Notes under the pieces: model-generated | Told to the model about the DNA's origin: nothing | The model's database searches: none | The model's input: only the letters and a program-made list of their open reading frames with translations | Position numbers and translations under genes: made by a program | Shown: piece by piece, positions 1-9,163 of the stretch | How the letters are laid out: every line of letters begins with the position of its first letter | Numbering within the stretch: the first letter of the stretch is position 1 | Source of the DNA: Verrucomicrobiota bacterium | GTDB taxonomy: Bacteria > Verrucomicrobiota > Verrucomicrobiia > Chthoniobacterales > SZAS-18 | DNA length: 64,000 nt | Direction of reading: 5' to 3' | NCBI GenBank assembly: GCA_025353105.1 | Contig: JANXRG010000081.1 | Coordinates: 1-64,000 of the forward strand

Positions 1-1
1 C

Positions 2-937
2 GCGCTGGTGCTCGCGCTGGTCTTGCACGCGGCGTTTCTGGCCGTCAGCCGGTACACGAAGATCGAGTCGATCAGCCCGTCTTATTTCAACCGTCTCGTC
101 CCGCGTACGTTCACGGTGAAGAAGGTGGAGATCGATCCGGCCACGCTGGAGCAACCGGAACCCGTGGCGATGCCACGTCCGGCCGCGAAACCGATCACGG
201 ACATCAGCGCGCTGCAGATTGGGACGAAGGAGAAGTCGTTCGAGGAGGTGCTGGCGAAGGCGGACCAGGTGATTGCTGCGCCCGATGTGCTCGACAAGGG
301 CATCGTGAAGGAGAAACCCGCGCTCACGCCGAGTGATTCACTCGCCAAGGCACTCGCCGAGCCGCCAAAGCCCGTGGCCCCAGCCGCCGGCGAGCCCGGC
401 TCGATGCTCGACCAACTGGCAGAGACCAAGCCCCCCGTTGCCGGACGTCCGCTTCTCGAGATGAAAGCGGGACCGCCGGGGCCCGGCAACGGCGCGAACG
501 ATGCGCCCGCCCCGGGTCAGGGAAATTTCAGCAGTCTCGACGGACTCCTCGCCCAGGGCGGGGGCGTCGGTGATCGGACCGCGCCCATTCTGCTGCCGAC
601 CGATTTGCTCTTTGATTACGACCGATCCGAATTGCGGTCCGAAGCGCTCGACAGCCTGCGCAAGCTGGGGCAACTCATCCTCAAGAATCCCAACGCGGAC
701 TTCACGATCGAGGGCCACACCGACAGTTTCGGGTCTGCCGGCTATAACCGGACGCTGAGCGAGCGACGGGCCGATTCCGTAAAGGACTGGCTCGTGGCGG
801 ACATGCAAATTGACCCGATTCGGATTCAGACGCGCGGATTCGGCAGTACGAAGCCGCTCGCTCCCACGGCGGGCACAGTGGAGGAGCAGCGGTTGAATCG
901 ACGTGTGGAAATCGTGATTAAGACACGCCGGCGGTAG
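2..937 (+). CDS. OmpA-family peptidoglycan-associated protein, 5' end cut
   Basis: The reading frame is open to the left edge, so the true start lies outside the window. The first visible residues are hydrophobic and could be the end of a signal anchor. A low-complexity region rich in Pro, Ala and Gly follows for about 190 residues. The last 115 residues form an OmpA-like peptidoglycan-binding domain: it has the FDYDRSEL segment, the EGHTDSFG motif and a LSERRADSVKDWL helix, where Asp and Arg normally bind diaminopimelate. Proteins of this kind tether the outer membrane or an envelope machine to the cell wall. The long Pro-rich linker resembles TonB-like spacers, so it could belong to an envelope-energising complex encoded upstream; that is inference. 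Domain call is firm, exact role open. Confidence 0.85.
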   Translation, partial: ALVLALVLHAAFLAVSRYTKIESISPSYFNRLVPRTFTVKKVEIDPATLEQPEPVAMPRPAAKPITDISALQIGTKEKSFEEVLAKADQVIAAPDVLDKGIVKEKPALTPSDSLAKALAEPPKPVAPAAGEPGSMLDQLAETKPPVAGRPLLEMKAGPPGPGNGANDAPAPGQGNFSSLDGLLAQGGGVGDRTAPILLPTDLLFDYDRSELRSEALDSLRKLGQLILKNPNADFTIEGHTDSFGSAGYNRTLSERRADSVKDWLVADMQIDPIRIQTRGFGSTKPLAPTAGTVEEQRLNRRVEIVIKTRRR

Positions 938-1007
938 GCGCCGCCGCGCCGTCCCCTTGCTTCCGCGGTCGATCGCCGCGACTTTCCCGGCCGGGCATTC
1001 CGGGAAA

Positions 1008-2798
1008 ATGAAGCACCTTCTGCGCGTCTTTGGTTACGTCCGCCACTACCCGGGGATGGCGGCGGGGATGCTGCTTTGCGCGGCTGGCAGCACGCTCATG
1101 GTCATCGTGTTCCCGGCGGTGACGCAGCGCATCATCGATGATGCCATCCGCGGTGGCCGGCCGGATCTGCTCCTGCCCCTGTGTCTCATTGGTCTCGGCA
1201 GCTTCGTCCTGCAGAACGGCCTCACGTCGCTCCGCATCCTCGTGAACAACATTTTCGAGCAGCGCGTGATCTTTGATTTGCGCAGCGATCTCTACGCGCA
1301 TCTCCAGCGCCTGCCGCTCAACTGGTTCGACAATCGCGCGACTGGTGACGTGATGACGCGCGTCATTGAGGACGTGAGCTCGATGGAGCGCGTGCTGATC
1401 GACGGCATCGAGACGGGGCTCATCGCGGTTCTGCAGATCGCGTCCGTCCTCTGGATGTTGTTTTACTACCGGGCGTCACTGGCGTGGGCCGCGCTCCTGC
1501 CGATTCCATTTCTCGCCGCGGGCGCGATGACCTACACGCTCACCGCGCATCGACGTTACAAGGCGCAGCGCAAGGCATCGTCGGCGATGAACTCGCTGCT
1601 GCATGACAACCTCGCGGGCATCCGCCAAATCAAGACGTACGTCCGCGAGGAGGCCGAGCACGCGCGCTTCAACGCGGTGAGCGACCAGCTCCGCCGCGCC
1701 ACCCTGTGGGTGATGAAGGTCTGGGCCGGCTACAGCCCAACCATGGATTTTTTCACGAACTGCGGCCTCGTGCTCGTCGTGTTCCTGGGCGGTCGCGCCG
1801 TGCTCGCGGGCCAGATGCAAATCGGCGAACTTGTCGCCTTCCTCGCGCTCGTAAAATTTTTGTACGACCCGATCGCAAAGCTGCACACGCTCAACCAGAT
1901 GCTCCAGGCGGGCCGGGCGGCGGCGGCGCGCGTGTTCGAGATCATGGACGAGGCGCCCGAGCCTGGGCTGGTCGAAAGTCGAGGGTCGAAAGTCGAAAGC
2001 CAGCGGCCGATCGGCGGCGACATCGAGTTCACGGATGTGAGCTTTTCGTACCAGGGCCGGACGAATGTGCTCCAGCATGTCTCGCTGCGGGCGCGGCCCG
2101 GCGAGACCATCGCGCTGGTTGGCACGACGGGCGCGGGAAAGTCCACGCTCGTCAATTTACTCACGCGTTTCTACGAGTTCGACCAGGGTGACATCACGAT
2201 CGATGGGGTATCTCTGCGCGACTTCCCGCAGGCGCGCCTGCGTGGCGCGATCGGTCTCGTGACGCAGGAAAGTTTCCTGTTCAACGGCACGGTTCGAGAA
2301 AACCTGCGCTTCGCGAAACCCGATGCGACGGACGAGGAATTGCTCGCGGCAGCGGGGTCAGCGGGCGCTCGCGCGTTCATCGAGCGACTGCCGGAAGGTC
2401 TGTCGACACTCGTCGGGGAACGCGGCGTGAAATTGAGCGTCGGCGAAAAGCAGCGCGTCTCGATCGCGCGCGTGCTGCTCAAGGATCCACCGATTCTGAT
2501 TCTCGACGAGGCCACCGCCAGCGTGGACAACGAGACCGAGCGTGTCATCCAGGCGGCGTTGGATCAGTTGATGTCGCACCGCACGTGCTTTGTCATCGCG
2601 CACCGCCTCTCGACGGTGCGCAACGCAGACCAGATTCTCGTGCTCGAGCGGGGCCGCATCGTGGAGCGCGGCCGGCACGCGGAACTGCTGCTGCGCGGCG
2701 GCAAGTACTCGCAGCTTTACGCGGCCAGCCAGCAGCGCGAGGAGGAGGAGCTGCGGACGGACGCAGCGGAGTCCGCCGAGGAAGCGGTCGCGGCCTGA
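1008..2798 (+). CDS. ABC exporter, fused membrane and ATPase domains (MsbA/lipid type)
   Basis: About 596 residues, the normal size of a half-transporter exporter. The N-terminal 310 residues hold six hydrophobic helices (type IV exporter fold). The C-terminal ATPase has Walker A GTTGAGKST (about 372-380), a signature written LSVGEKQR (about 476) instead of LSGGE, Walker B LILDEATASVD and the H-loop IAHRLSTV. Such proteins work as homodimers in the inner membrane and export lipids, lipid A precursors or drugs; the substrate cannot be read from sequence. I chose the ATG at 1008 because the preceding 17 codons are not family-like and MKHLLRVFGYVRHYPG fits the usual N-terminus. A repeat has been inserted in frame between the two domains (residues about 322-331). 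Confidence 0.9.
   Translation: MKHLLRVFGYVRHYPGMAAGMLLCAAGSTLMVIVFPAVTQRIIDDAIRGGRPDLLLPLCLIGLGSFVLQNGLTSLRILVNNIFEQRVIFDLRSDLYAHLQRLPLNWFDNRATGDVMTRVIEDVSSMERVLIDGIETGLIAVLQIASVLWMLFYYRASLAWAALLPIPFLAAGAMTYTLTAHRRYKAQRKASSAMNSLLHDNLAGIRQIKTYVREEAEHARFNAVSDQLRRATLWVMKVWAGYSPTMDFFTNCGLVLVVFLGGRAVLAGQMQIGELVAFLALVKFLYDPIAKLHTLNQMLQAGRAAAARVFEIMDEAPEPGLVESRGSKVESQRPIGGDIEFTDVSFSYQGRTNVLQHVSLRARPGETIALVGTTGAGKSTLVNLLTRFYEFDQGDITIDGVSLRDFPQARLRGAIGLVTQESFLFNGTVRENLRFAKPDATDEELLAAAGSAGARAFIERLPEGLSTLVGERGVKLSVGEKQRVSIARVLLKDPPILILDEATASVDNETERVIQAALDQLMSHRTCFVIAHRLSTVRNADQILVLERGRIVERGRHAELLLRGGKYSQLYAASQQREEEELRTDAAESAEEAVAA
1971..1999 (+). repeat. GTCGAAAG-type short repeat inside the ABC exporter gene
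   Basis: Four copies of a GTCGAAAG/GTCGAGGG-like octamer run through the codons joining the membrane and ATPase domains, encoding VESRGSKVES. The same TCGAA-rich family appears between genes at 19563-19740. Here it stays in frame and lies in a linker where extra residues are tolerated. Confidence 0.6.
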
Positions 2799-2840
2799 AG
2801 GCTTCCTTCCGTCGATCCACGCGGTTAGCCTTCGTCGCGC

Positions 2841-3896
2841 ATGTCCTCTGATCTCTCATCGCGGATTTTCTCACTCGCCGACTTTGATCCCGCGGCCCGC
2901 GAGCTGATGCCGCATGCCGTGTACGAATACGTCGCCAGCGCGGCGGGCGACGAATTGACACTGCGTGAGAACGAGGCGGCGTTCGACCGGATCAAGATTC
3001 GGCCGCGGGTGTTGCGGGACGTCGCGAGGCCTGACGCGAGCATCACCCTCTTTGGCGAAACGTTGGCGCACCCGATTTTGCTCGCGCCGATCGCCTATCA
3101 ACGAATGTTTCAACCGGAGGGCGAGATCGCAGCCTCGCGGGGCGCGGGGGAGGCGGGTGCCATTTTCATCCTGAGCACCGCAGGCACGGCGAGCGTCGAG
3201 GAATGTGTGGCGGCGAGCGCCGCCCCCGTCTGGTTCCTCCATTACTGGCAGAGTGATCGCGGCTTTAACGGCGATCTCGTCGCGCGCGTTAACGCGAGCG
3301 GGGCGAAAGCGCTTTGCGTGACCGTGGACACGCCCGTCCTGGGCGATCGTCGCCGGCAGTTTCGCGCCGGGTTCGGGATTCCGGAGGAGATGGCGACGCC
3401 GCATCTGTACGACCGCAATGCCGGATTGCGTGAGGTGGCCTCGCAGCAACGCGCCATCCTGACGTGGCCCGATGTCGCATGGCTGCGATCGCTCACGACG
3501 CTGCCTTTTGTCCTCAAGGGCATCCTGGACCCGGACGACGCGGCGAGGGCAATCGACGTCGGCGCCGATGCCATCATCGTTTCGAATCACGGCGCGCGAA
3601 ATCTCGACACGCTTCCGGCATCGATCGAGGCGCTGCCGACGATCGCAGAGCGGGTCGGTGGTCGGGTCCCGATTCTGATCGACGGCGGTCTTCGACGCGG
3701 CACCGACGTGCTCAAGGCGCTGGCGTTGGGCGCCACGGCGGTCCTGATTGGCCGACCGTACGTTTACGCGCTGGCGGTGGGCGGCGCGGAAGGTGTGGTG
3801 CATTGCGTAAATTTGCTGCGTCAGGAACTTGAACGGGCGATGGCGCTGACCGGCCGCGCGTCGATCGCAGAAATTGACCGCACGTTGATTTGGTGA
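2841..3896 (+). CDS. FMN-dependent alpha-hydroxy-acid oxidase/dehydrogenase
   Basis: A 351-residue TIM-barrel protein of the lactate dehydrogenase/glycolate oxidase family (LldD, LctO, GOX). It oxidises an L-2-hydroxy acid to a 2-oxo acid using FMN. The catalytic histidine is in SNHGARNLD (His about 250), followed by the flavin and phosphate-binding stretch DGGLRRGTDVLKALALGA. The N-terminal HAVYEYVASAAGDELTLREN matches the family's usual YxYxxxGxxdExTlxxN opening. A change from the common SNHGGRQLD to SNHGARNLD is noticeable. The substrate (lactate, glycolate or another acid) and whether O2 or the respiratory chain takes the electrons cannot be decided. It starts 42 bases after the ABC exporter stop, but no shared function is evident. 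Confidence 0.9.
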   Translation: MSSDLSSRIFSLADFDPAARELMPHAVYEYVASAAGDELTLRENEAAFDRIKIRPRVLRDVARPDASITLFGETLAHPILLAPIAYQRMFQPEGEIAASRGAGEAGAIFILSTAGTASVEECVAASAAPVWFLHYWQSDRGFNGDLVARVNASGAKALCVTVDTPVLGDRRRQFRAGFGIPEEMATPHLYDRNAGLREVASQQRAILTWPDVAWLRSLTTLPFVLKGILDPDDAARAIDVGADAIIVSNHGARNLDTLPASIEALPTIAERVGGRVPILIDGGLRRGTDVLKALALGATAVLIGRPYVYALAVGGAEGVVHCVNLLRQELERAMALTGRASIAEIDRTLIW

Positions 3897-3965
3897 CGCA
3901 TCGGGACTTGGCAAAGGGCCGGGGATCGGGCATTCGTCCTGCGGCGTTCCCCGACGCCTCCCTTC

Positions 3966-5576
3966 ATGGCTCCCGGCCAGCTTGCCCTCGTCCTCCACGC
4001 GCATCTGCCGTTCGTGCGGCATCCCGAGCACGACGATTTTCTCGAGGAATGCTGGCTGTTCGAGGCGGTGATCGAGACCTATCTGCCGCTGTTGGAAATT
4101 TTCGACCGCCTGGCGCGCGACGGCGTTCCGTTTGCGTTGACGATGACGCTCACGCCGACGCTTTGCGCGATGCTGCGCGATCCGCTGCTCCAAGCGCGCA
4201 CGGAGCGCTATCTCGACCGCGTCGTCGAGCTGGCTGAGCGCGAGATCGGCCGCACCGCGCTCCTCGAGGATGCGCGGCCGCATGAGACGGCTGGTTTTTA
4301 TCGCAATCGCCTTCGCGCGCTGCGCACGCAATATCACGACCGATGGCGCGGGGATTTGGTCGGGGCGTTTCGCTCTTTCCAGGACTCGGGCCAGATCGAG
4401 ATCATCACCTGCGCCGCCACGCACGGCTTCCTGCCGATGATGGCGGAGCAGGCGGGGGCAGTCCGCGCCCAGATTCGCGTGGCCTGCACGGACTACGCGC
4501 GGCTTTTCGGCAGTCCCCCACGGGGCATCTGGCTGCCGGAATGCGCATATTTCACCGGTCTCGATCGCGCGCTCGCGGCGGCCGAGTTGCGCTGGTTCGT
4601 ACTCGACACGCACGGCGTCCTGTTGGGGCGTCCGCGACCGCGTGCCGCGATGTACGCACCCGCCTTCACGCCGGCGGGCCCGGCGGTCTTCGCGCGCGAC
4701 CGCGAGGCGAGCCGCCAGGTTTGGAGCGCGGAAGTCGGCTATCCCGGTGATCCGCGGTATCGCGATTTCTATCGGGACATTGGCTTCGATCTACCGGCCG
4801 AGCGGCTCACCCCGTTGATTCCGGAAGGCGCGCCGCGGCGGTTCACCGGGCTGAAATATCACCGGGTGACGGACCGAAGCGTGCCGCTTCCGCAAAAGGA
4901 CTTTTATCGGCGGGCGGATGCGATGGACGCAGTACGGACGCATGCGGCGCATTTTCTGGAGTCACGCGTGCGACAGCTCGCGCCGCTCGGCGAGGCGCTG
5001 GGCCGTCCGCCGATCCTCGTCGTTCCATTCGACGCGGAGTTGTTCGGACACTGGTGGTACGAGGGACCGGAGTTTCTTGAGCATTTCTTCCGCGCGGCGG
5101 TGGCGCCGGAGAGCGGCCTGCGGCTGACAACCCCCTCGCGTTATCTCGACGAGAATCCGACCCAGCAATTGCTGGATCCATCGCCGTCGAGCTGGGGCCA
5201 GAACGGCTATTGGGAAGTTTGGTTGCACCCGCGCAATGCGTGGATATATCGGCACCTCCAAGCGGCGGCGCGGCGCATGACGGCCCTGGCGGGGGAGCAC
5301 CGAGACATGATCGGCGAAGCGCCATTGGTCGATCGCGCGCTGCGGCAGATGGCACGTGAGTTGTTGCTCGCGCAGTCGAGCGACTGGGCGTTCCTGATGA
5401 AAACTGGAACCGCTTCGGAATACGCCGAGCGCCGCACGCGCAGCCATCTTTCGCGTTTCAATCGTCTGTATGCCGCGGTCCGCCGCGGTCAGGTGGACGT
5501 CGTGGAACTGGAGCGCTGCGAGGCGCGCGACAATCTTTTCGCCGATCTCGACTGGCGCAGTTTTGCTGCGTCGTGA
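3966..5576 (+). CDS. GH57 / DUF1957 1,4-alpha-glucan branching enzyme-like protein
   Basis: 536 residues beginning LALVLHAHLPFVRHPE, the hallmark opening of GH57 proteins with a C-terminal DUF1957 domain. The likely nucleophile is Glu192 in GIWLPECAYF and the acid/base Asp356 in VVPFDAELFGHWW; both match the catalytic pair of characterised GH57 branching enzymes. A C-terminal helical region (WGQNGYWEVWLHPRNAWIYRHL and onward) fits the family's DUF1957 part. The expected role is cytoplasmic: introducing alpha-1,6 branches into glycogen, or a related alpha-glucan transferase activity. No other glycogen genes are next to it. Some family members lack branching activity, so the exact reaction stays open. 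Confidence 0.9.
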   Translation: MAPGQLALVLHAHLPFVRHPEHDDFLEECWLFEAVIETYLPLLEIFDRLARDGVPFALTMTLTPTLCAMLRDPLLQARTERYLDRVVELAEREIGRTALLEDARPHETAGFYRNRLRALRTQYHDRWRGDLVGAFRSFQDSGQIEIITCAATHGFLPMMAEQAGAVRAQIRVACTDYARLFGSPPRGIWLPECAYFTGLDRALAAAELRWFVLDTHGVLLGRPRPRAAMYAPAFTPAGPAVFARDREASRQVWSAEVGYPGDPRYRDFYRDIGFDLPAERLTPLIPEGAPRRFTGLKYHRVTDRSVPLPQKDFYRRADAMDAVRTHAAHFLESRVRQLAPLGEALGRPPILVVPFDAELFGHWWYEGPEFLEHFFRAAVAPESGLRLTTPSRYLDENPTQQLLDPSPSSWGQNGYWEVWLHPRNAWIYRHLQAAARRMTALAGEHRDMIGEAPLVDRALRQMARELLLAQSSDWAFLMKTGTASEYAERRTRSHLSRFNRLYAAVRRGQVDVVELERCEARDNLFADLDWRSFAAS

Positions 5577-5622
5577 GAGTTACGAGGTTTACGATCCCAC
5601 GATTTTGGAGCTAGGATTCACC

Positions 5623-6912
5623 ATGCCGCTTTTTCGCCGGGGAACGATTGCGTTGATCGTGGGGCTTGGATTTGCGGCGGGATTGCGCGCCGAGGACGAA
5701 GGGGTGGCAAAGGGTGGTCCGATTGACGAAATTACGTTTCAGTTTCTGCCGCCGCCAATCGACGAAGCGCGATATTCGATTGGCGTGTTCGACGCGAAGG
5801 GGAAGTTGGTGCGCCGACTGCATGAGGGCACGCTTGAATCAGCGTTTCCCGCCGCGCTGAACGGATTGATCGTCCACTGGAACGCGAAAGACGACGCGGG
5901 TCGCCGGCTGCCGAACGGACACTACAAGCTGGGCGGCTATGCCGTTGGTCCGATGAAGGTGACGGGCGTCGCCACCAAGGGCAACGACTGGCTGGCGGAT
6001 GATCCGACGCTGCGGGTGGCCACGGTGGAGGCGATTGTCGCACTGCCGACCAACGCGTTTGCCGCCGCCGTTCGCTGCACCGACGGGCGGGCCGGGCTGG
6101 TTTGCGTACGCGATGGACGCGTGGTTTGGCATGTACCCGTCGAGTCGGGGGCAGGTCGCGGCGAGGCGACGCTCGGCTTGGGCGGGGACGAGTTCATTGT
6201 CGTTTCGCGGGGTGGCAAGGTGACACAGCACCGAGTGGATTCAGGCGCGGTGACGGAGACAGGTGAATCTGCAGCGGTGAGATCGCTGGCCGCCGAAGGA
6301 TGGAAATTGGAGGGCGGCCGCCTTGTTCAACAAGCTCCGACCGGCGAGGTCGTGCGCGAATGGCAACCCGGCACGGGTGAACCGACGCCCGCAATCATGG
6401 CTCCGGATGGGCCAGACCGGATCTATCTTGTCGAGCGCGCTTCCTCACCGAATTGGGAGCGTCTCCGCGGGATCGAGGCGTCGCCGGGCAACGGAACCAA
6501 GGCCGGGTGGCGAACTTTTTTCGAGCGGACCATCCGCGTCCCGGAGAAATTCGATGCGCCGGACGCCGCCTTAACGCTGCGCGTGGATTTGGTGAAGAAT
6601 CCGCTGGGACCACGTCGCGGCGGGCAGCCGACTCTCACGTTGCAAGCCATGGCCGATGAAAGGGGCTCATACTTGGGAACGACGGACGGTCTCCGGCTTC
6701 GACAGGTCAGCACCGTAAAGGGGTTAAGGAGCGCCGCGCTCGCGAAGGGTGGAACCAAGGGGAGCCTGCGCTTTTTTCAGCGTGACGCGGCGGCGAGCGA
6801 GGAATTCCTGATCGAGGGCGTCGATCGCATCATGGCCTTCGACGTCGGCGGCTGCGAAATCAACGGGCGCGGCGAGGTGTTGCCGGAAGGCGAGGCGCCG
6901 GAACCGAAATGA
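5623..6912 (+). CDS. Secreted protein with FlgD-type Ig-like domain
   Basis: About 429 residues. The ATG at 5623 has a GGAG-type ribosome site and opens with a signal peptide (MPLFRRGTIALIVGLGFAAGLRA, cleavage near residue 23). The longer upstream frame runs through the end of the GH57 gene and is unlikely. Residues about 40-110 resemble a FlgD-type Ig-like fold: a 'GVFDAKGKLVRRLHEG' strand and a 'W..KDDAGRRLPNGHYKL' loop, seen in bacterial secreted proteins where they precede repeated or propeller domains. The rest contains beta-rich segments reminiscent of propeller blades (VWHVPV, DRIYLVER) but I cannot assign them. Probably periplasmic or surface exposed; function unknown. Confidence 0.75.
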   Translation: MPLFRRGTIALIVGLGFAAGLRAEDEGVAKGGPIDEITFQFLPPPIDEARYSIGVFDAKGKLVRRLHEGTLESAFPAALNGLIVHWNAKDDAGRRLPNGHYKLGGYAVGPMKVTGVATKGNDWLADDPTLRVATVEAIVALPTNAFAAAVRCTDGRAGLVCVRDGRVVWHVPVESGAGRGEATLGLGGDEFIVVSRGGKVTQHRVDSGAVTETGESAAVRSLAAEGWKLEGGRLVQQAPTGEVVREWQPGTGEPTPAIMAPDGPDRIYLVERASSPNWERLRGIEASPGNGTKAGWRTFFERTIRVPEKFDAPDAALTLRVDLVKNPLGPRRGGQPTLTLQAMADERGSYLGTTDGLRLRQVSTVKGLRSAALAKGGTKGSLRFFQRDAAASEEFLIEGVDRIMAFDVGGCEINGRGEVLPEGEAPEPK

Positions 6913-6943
6913 GGATCCTCACCCGCATCCCACCCGGCCGCGA

Positions 6944-8356
6944 TTAACCCCCGCCGCTGCCTTCGCCGCCGGGCTTGGTCATCTCCACGGGATCGAGTGC
7001 CTTCGCGAGTTCATCCGGCGGCAGCACCTTTTGGTCGATGCAAATCTCGCGCACGGTCCGCCCAGTCTTGGCGCTTTCCTTGGCGATTTCCGACGCGCGA
7101 TCATATCCGATGATCGGCGCCAGGCTCGTGACCATCGCCATGCTGTATTCGACGAGCTCATTACAGCGCGCCTTGTTGGCGGTGATGCCTGCGACGCACT
7201 TGTCCTGGAACGCCTGCACGGATGCGGCCAGGATACGCGTATTCTCAAGGAACGTGTGCGCCATCACCGGCATCGCGACATTTAGCTCAAACGTGCTGCC
7301 GTAGGCCGAGGCCCAGGCGATCGTCGCTTCGCCGCCGACCACGCTGGCGCACGCCATGAGAAGCGCTTCGGCCATGACGGGGTTCACCTTGCCGGGCATG
7401 ATGGAGCTGCCGGGCTGGGTGGACGGGAGATTGATCTCGCCGATGCCGCAGCGCGGCCCGCTGCCCAGCCAGCGAATATCCATCGCGATCTTGTGCAGTC
7501 CGAGCGCGATAGCCTTCAGCAATCCGCTCGCCTCGACGAATCCGTCTTTCGCGCTCTGCGCCTCGAAATGATCCCGGGCTTCGCGAAATGCGATGCCGGT
7601 GCGCTTGCTGATTTCCGCGATCGCGAGCGGCGGGAAGTCCGGATGGCAGTTGAGCCCGGTGCCGACCGCAGTTCCGCCCAACGGCAATTCCGCCAGCGCG
7701 GCCACGGCTTTGTCGACGCGTTCGATGGCGAGCTCGGTCTGGCGCGCGTAGCCCGCGAATTCCTGGCCGAGGCGCACCGGCGTGGCGTCCATGAGGTGCG
7801 TGCGGCCGATCTTGATGATGTCCCAAAATTCCTTCGCCTTGGCGTCGAGTCCGGCGTGGAGACGGACGAGCGCGGGGCGCAAGGAATTCTTGAGCACCTC
7901 CGCGGCGGAAATATGCATCGAGGTGGGGATGGTGTCGTTGGACGACTGCCCCATGTTCACGTGATCGTTGGGATGCACTGGCATCTTCGAGCCGATAGGC
8001 CGGCCGACGACCTGCGAGATACGGTTCGAAATGACTTCGTTCGCGTTCATGTTCGTCGAGGTGCCGCTACCGGTCTGGTAGATGTCGATCGGGAAATGCG
8101 CATCGAGCTTGCCCTCGATCATTTCCTCGGCGGCCCGGGCGATGTGCTGCGCGATATCCTTCGGCAACATGCCGAGCTTCTCGTTCGCGTGCGCGGAGGC
8201 CGCCTTCACGAGGCCGAGCGCGCGGATGAACGGACGCGTGAATCCCTGGTGGCTGATGGGGAAATTCAGGACGGCGCGCTGGGTGGACGCGCCGTAGAGG
8301 GCGTCGGCGGGGACGGGCATTTCGCCCATCGAATCTTTTTCGATGCGGGTGCTCAT
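6944..8356 (-). CDS. fumC: Class II fumarate hydratase
   Basis: 470 residues, the usual length. It interconverts fumarate and L-malate in the citric acid cycle without an iron-sulfur cluster. Diagnostic motifs are all present: the GSGTSTNMNANEVI substrate loop, SSNDTIPTSMHI, IKIGRTHLMDATPVRLGQE with the catalytic-site histidine, and the superfamily signature GSSIMPGKVNPVM with its mobile serine loop. Aspartase shares these motifs, but the overall sequence and the ending without a long aspartase-type tail favour fumarase. A Gly-rich tail (GGEGSGGG) ends the protein. It functions with the succinate dehydrogenase encoded at 49.8-53.3 kb, although it is not linked to it. The ATG at 8356 opens with MSTRIEKDSMGEMPVPADALYGAST, standard for the family. 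Confidence 0.95.
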   Translation of the reverse strand: MSTRIEKDSMGEMPVPADALYGASTQRAVLNFPISHQGFTRPFIRALGLVKAASAHANEKLGMLPKDIAQHIARAAEEMIEGKLDAHFPIDIYQTGSGTSTNMNANEVISNRISQVVGRPIGSKMPVHPNDHVNMGQSSNDTIPTSMHISAAEVLKNSLRPALVRLHAGLDAKAKEFWDIIKIGRTHLMDATPVRLGQEFAGYARQTELAIERVDKAVAALAELPLGGTAVGTGLNCHPDFPPLAIAEISKRTGIAFREARDHFEAQSAKDGFVEASGLLKAIALGLHKIAMDIRWLGSGPRCGIGEINLPSTQPGSSIMPGKVNPVMAEALLMACASVVGGEATIAWASAYGSTFELNVAMPVMAHTFLENTRILAASVQAFQDKCVAGITANKARCNELVEYSMAMVTSLAPIIGYDRASEIAKESAKTGRTVREICIDQKVLPPDELAKALDPVEMTKPGGEGSGGG

Positions 8357-8442
8357 GGGAAAGGAAGGAGAGGGACTTCAGCCTAAAATCTGCCGAGTCG
8401 CTATTCCCCGGCTAATCCAAACGCACCGACGGGGCGCGGGCG

Positions 8443-9066
8443 TCAGCAGTGATGGAGGCCGTGGCGGCCGTTCCTGCCGTTCGCGCCGGCAGCCGCAAAA
8501 TCTTTCTGCTCCTTGAAGAAGCTGATGATGAAATACGGCGGAAAATTCATCAGGCAGTATTCGCTCTCCGCCCGTTGAAACAAGGGCAGCGCATGCCGCC
8601 GCAATTCGTCGGTCACCTGGTAAATGAGAAAGATTCCGCCCGGCGCGAGCGCATCGTAGACGCCGCGCAGGAGGTGACGCTTCTTGTTGATCTCCAGCAA
8701 GCTGAACGGAATGCCGGAAAGCACGTAATCGCACTGGTCGATCCCGCGGCGCGTGAGCTCCTGCGTGAGCGTGGCGGCGTCGCCGTGGATGACATGCACG
8801 CGGTGGTCGGCGGCAAATTGTCGTTCGAGGAGCCGCGCGAGCTCGGGGTCGAGTTCGAAGAGCAAAAACTGCGAGTCGGCCGTGGCGCGGCGCAGTAGTT
8901 CGCGGGTGTGGCAGCCTTCACCCGGCCCAAATTCCACGAAGACCCGGGGCTTGGAGAAATCAAACCGATCCGCGACTTTTTTCGTGACCGCCTTTGAGCT
9001 GGGTATGACCGACGCGACCTGGGCCGGTCGGGCGATAAATCTCTTCAAAAATGCCAGCGCGCTCAT
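8443..9066 (-). CDS. Class I SAM-dependent methyltransferase, phospholipid N-methyltransferase-like
   Basis: About 207 residues when started at the ATG at 9066, which gives MSALAFLKRFIARPAQVASVIPSS. That opening, a basic amphipathic helix followed by 'VxPSSKAVTKKV', is typical of PmtA-like phospholipid methyltransferases. The SAM motif I is VEFGPGEGCHT; acidic motif II is LLFELDPEL; motif IV is YVLSGIPFSLL. PmtA methylates phosphatidylethanolamine towards phosphatidylcholine at the inner membrane surface. Members of this group also include uncharacterised rRNA-dimethylase-like enzymes, so the substrate is inferred only. The extreme C-terminus is an odd run rich in Gly, Arg, Asn and His (NGRNGRHGLHHC), perhaps metal binding or simply unconserved. 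Confidence 0.8.
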   Translation of the reverse strand: MSALAFLKRFIARPAQVASVIPSSKAVTKKVADRFDFSKPRVFVEFGPGEGCHTRELLRRATADSQFLLFELDPELARLLERQFAADHRVHVIHGDAATLTQELTRRGIDQCDYVLSGIPFSLLEINKKRHLLRGVYDALAPGGIFLIYQVTDELRRHALPLFQRAESEYCLMNFPPYFIISFFKEQKDFAAAGANGRNGRHGLHHC

Positions 9067-9163
9067 GAGGGGTTTTCGTAGCGCGGGAGTCTGGCAGAAC
9101 GACCCGCCTTGTCCAGCGCTCATCGTGTCGCGAGTCCCATCCCGCAAGGCCCTGTCGGCCGCT

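Noticed and set aside
7493-8386. 297-codon plus-strand frame opposite fumC
   Set aside because: It is the antisense shadow of a strongly conserved enzyme gene and has no recognisable domain.
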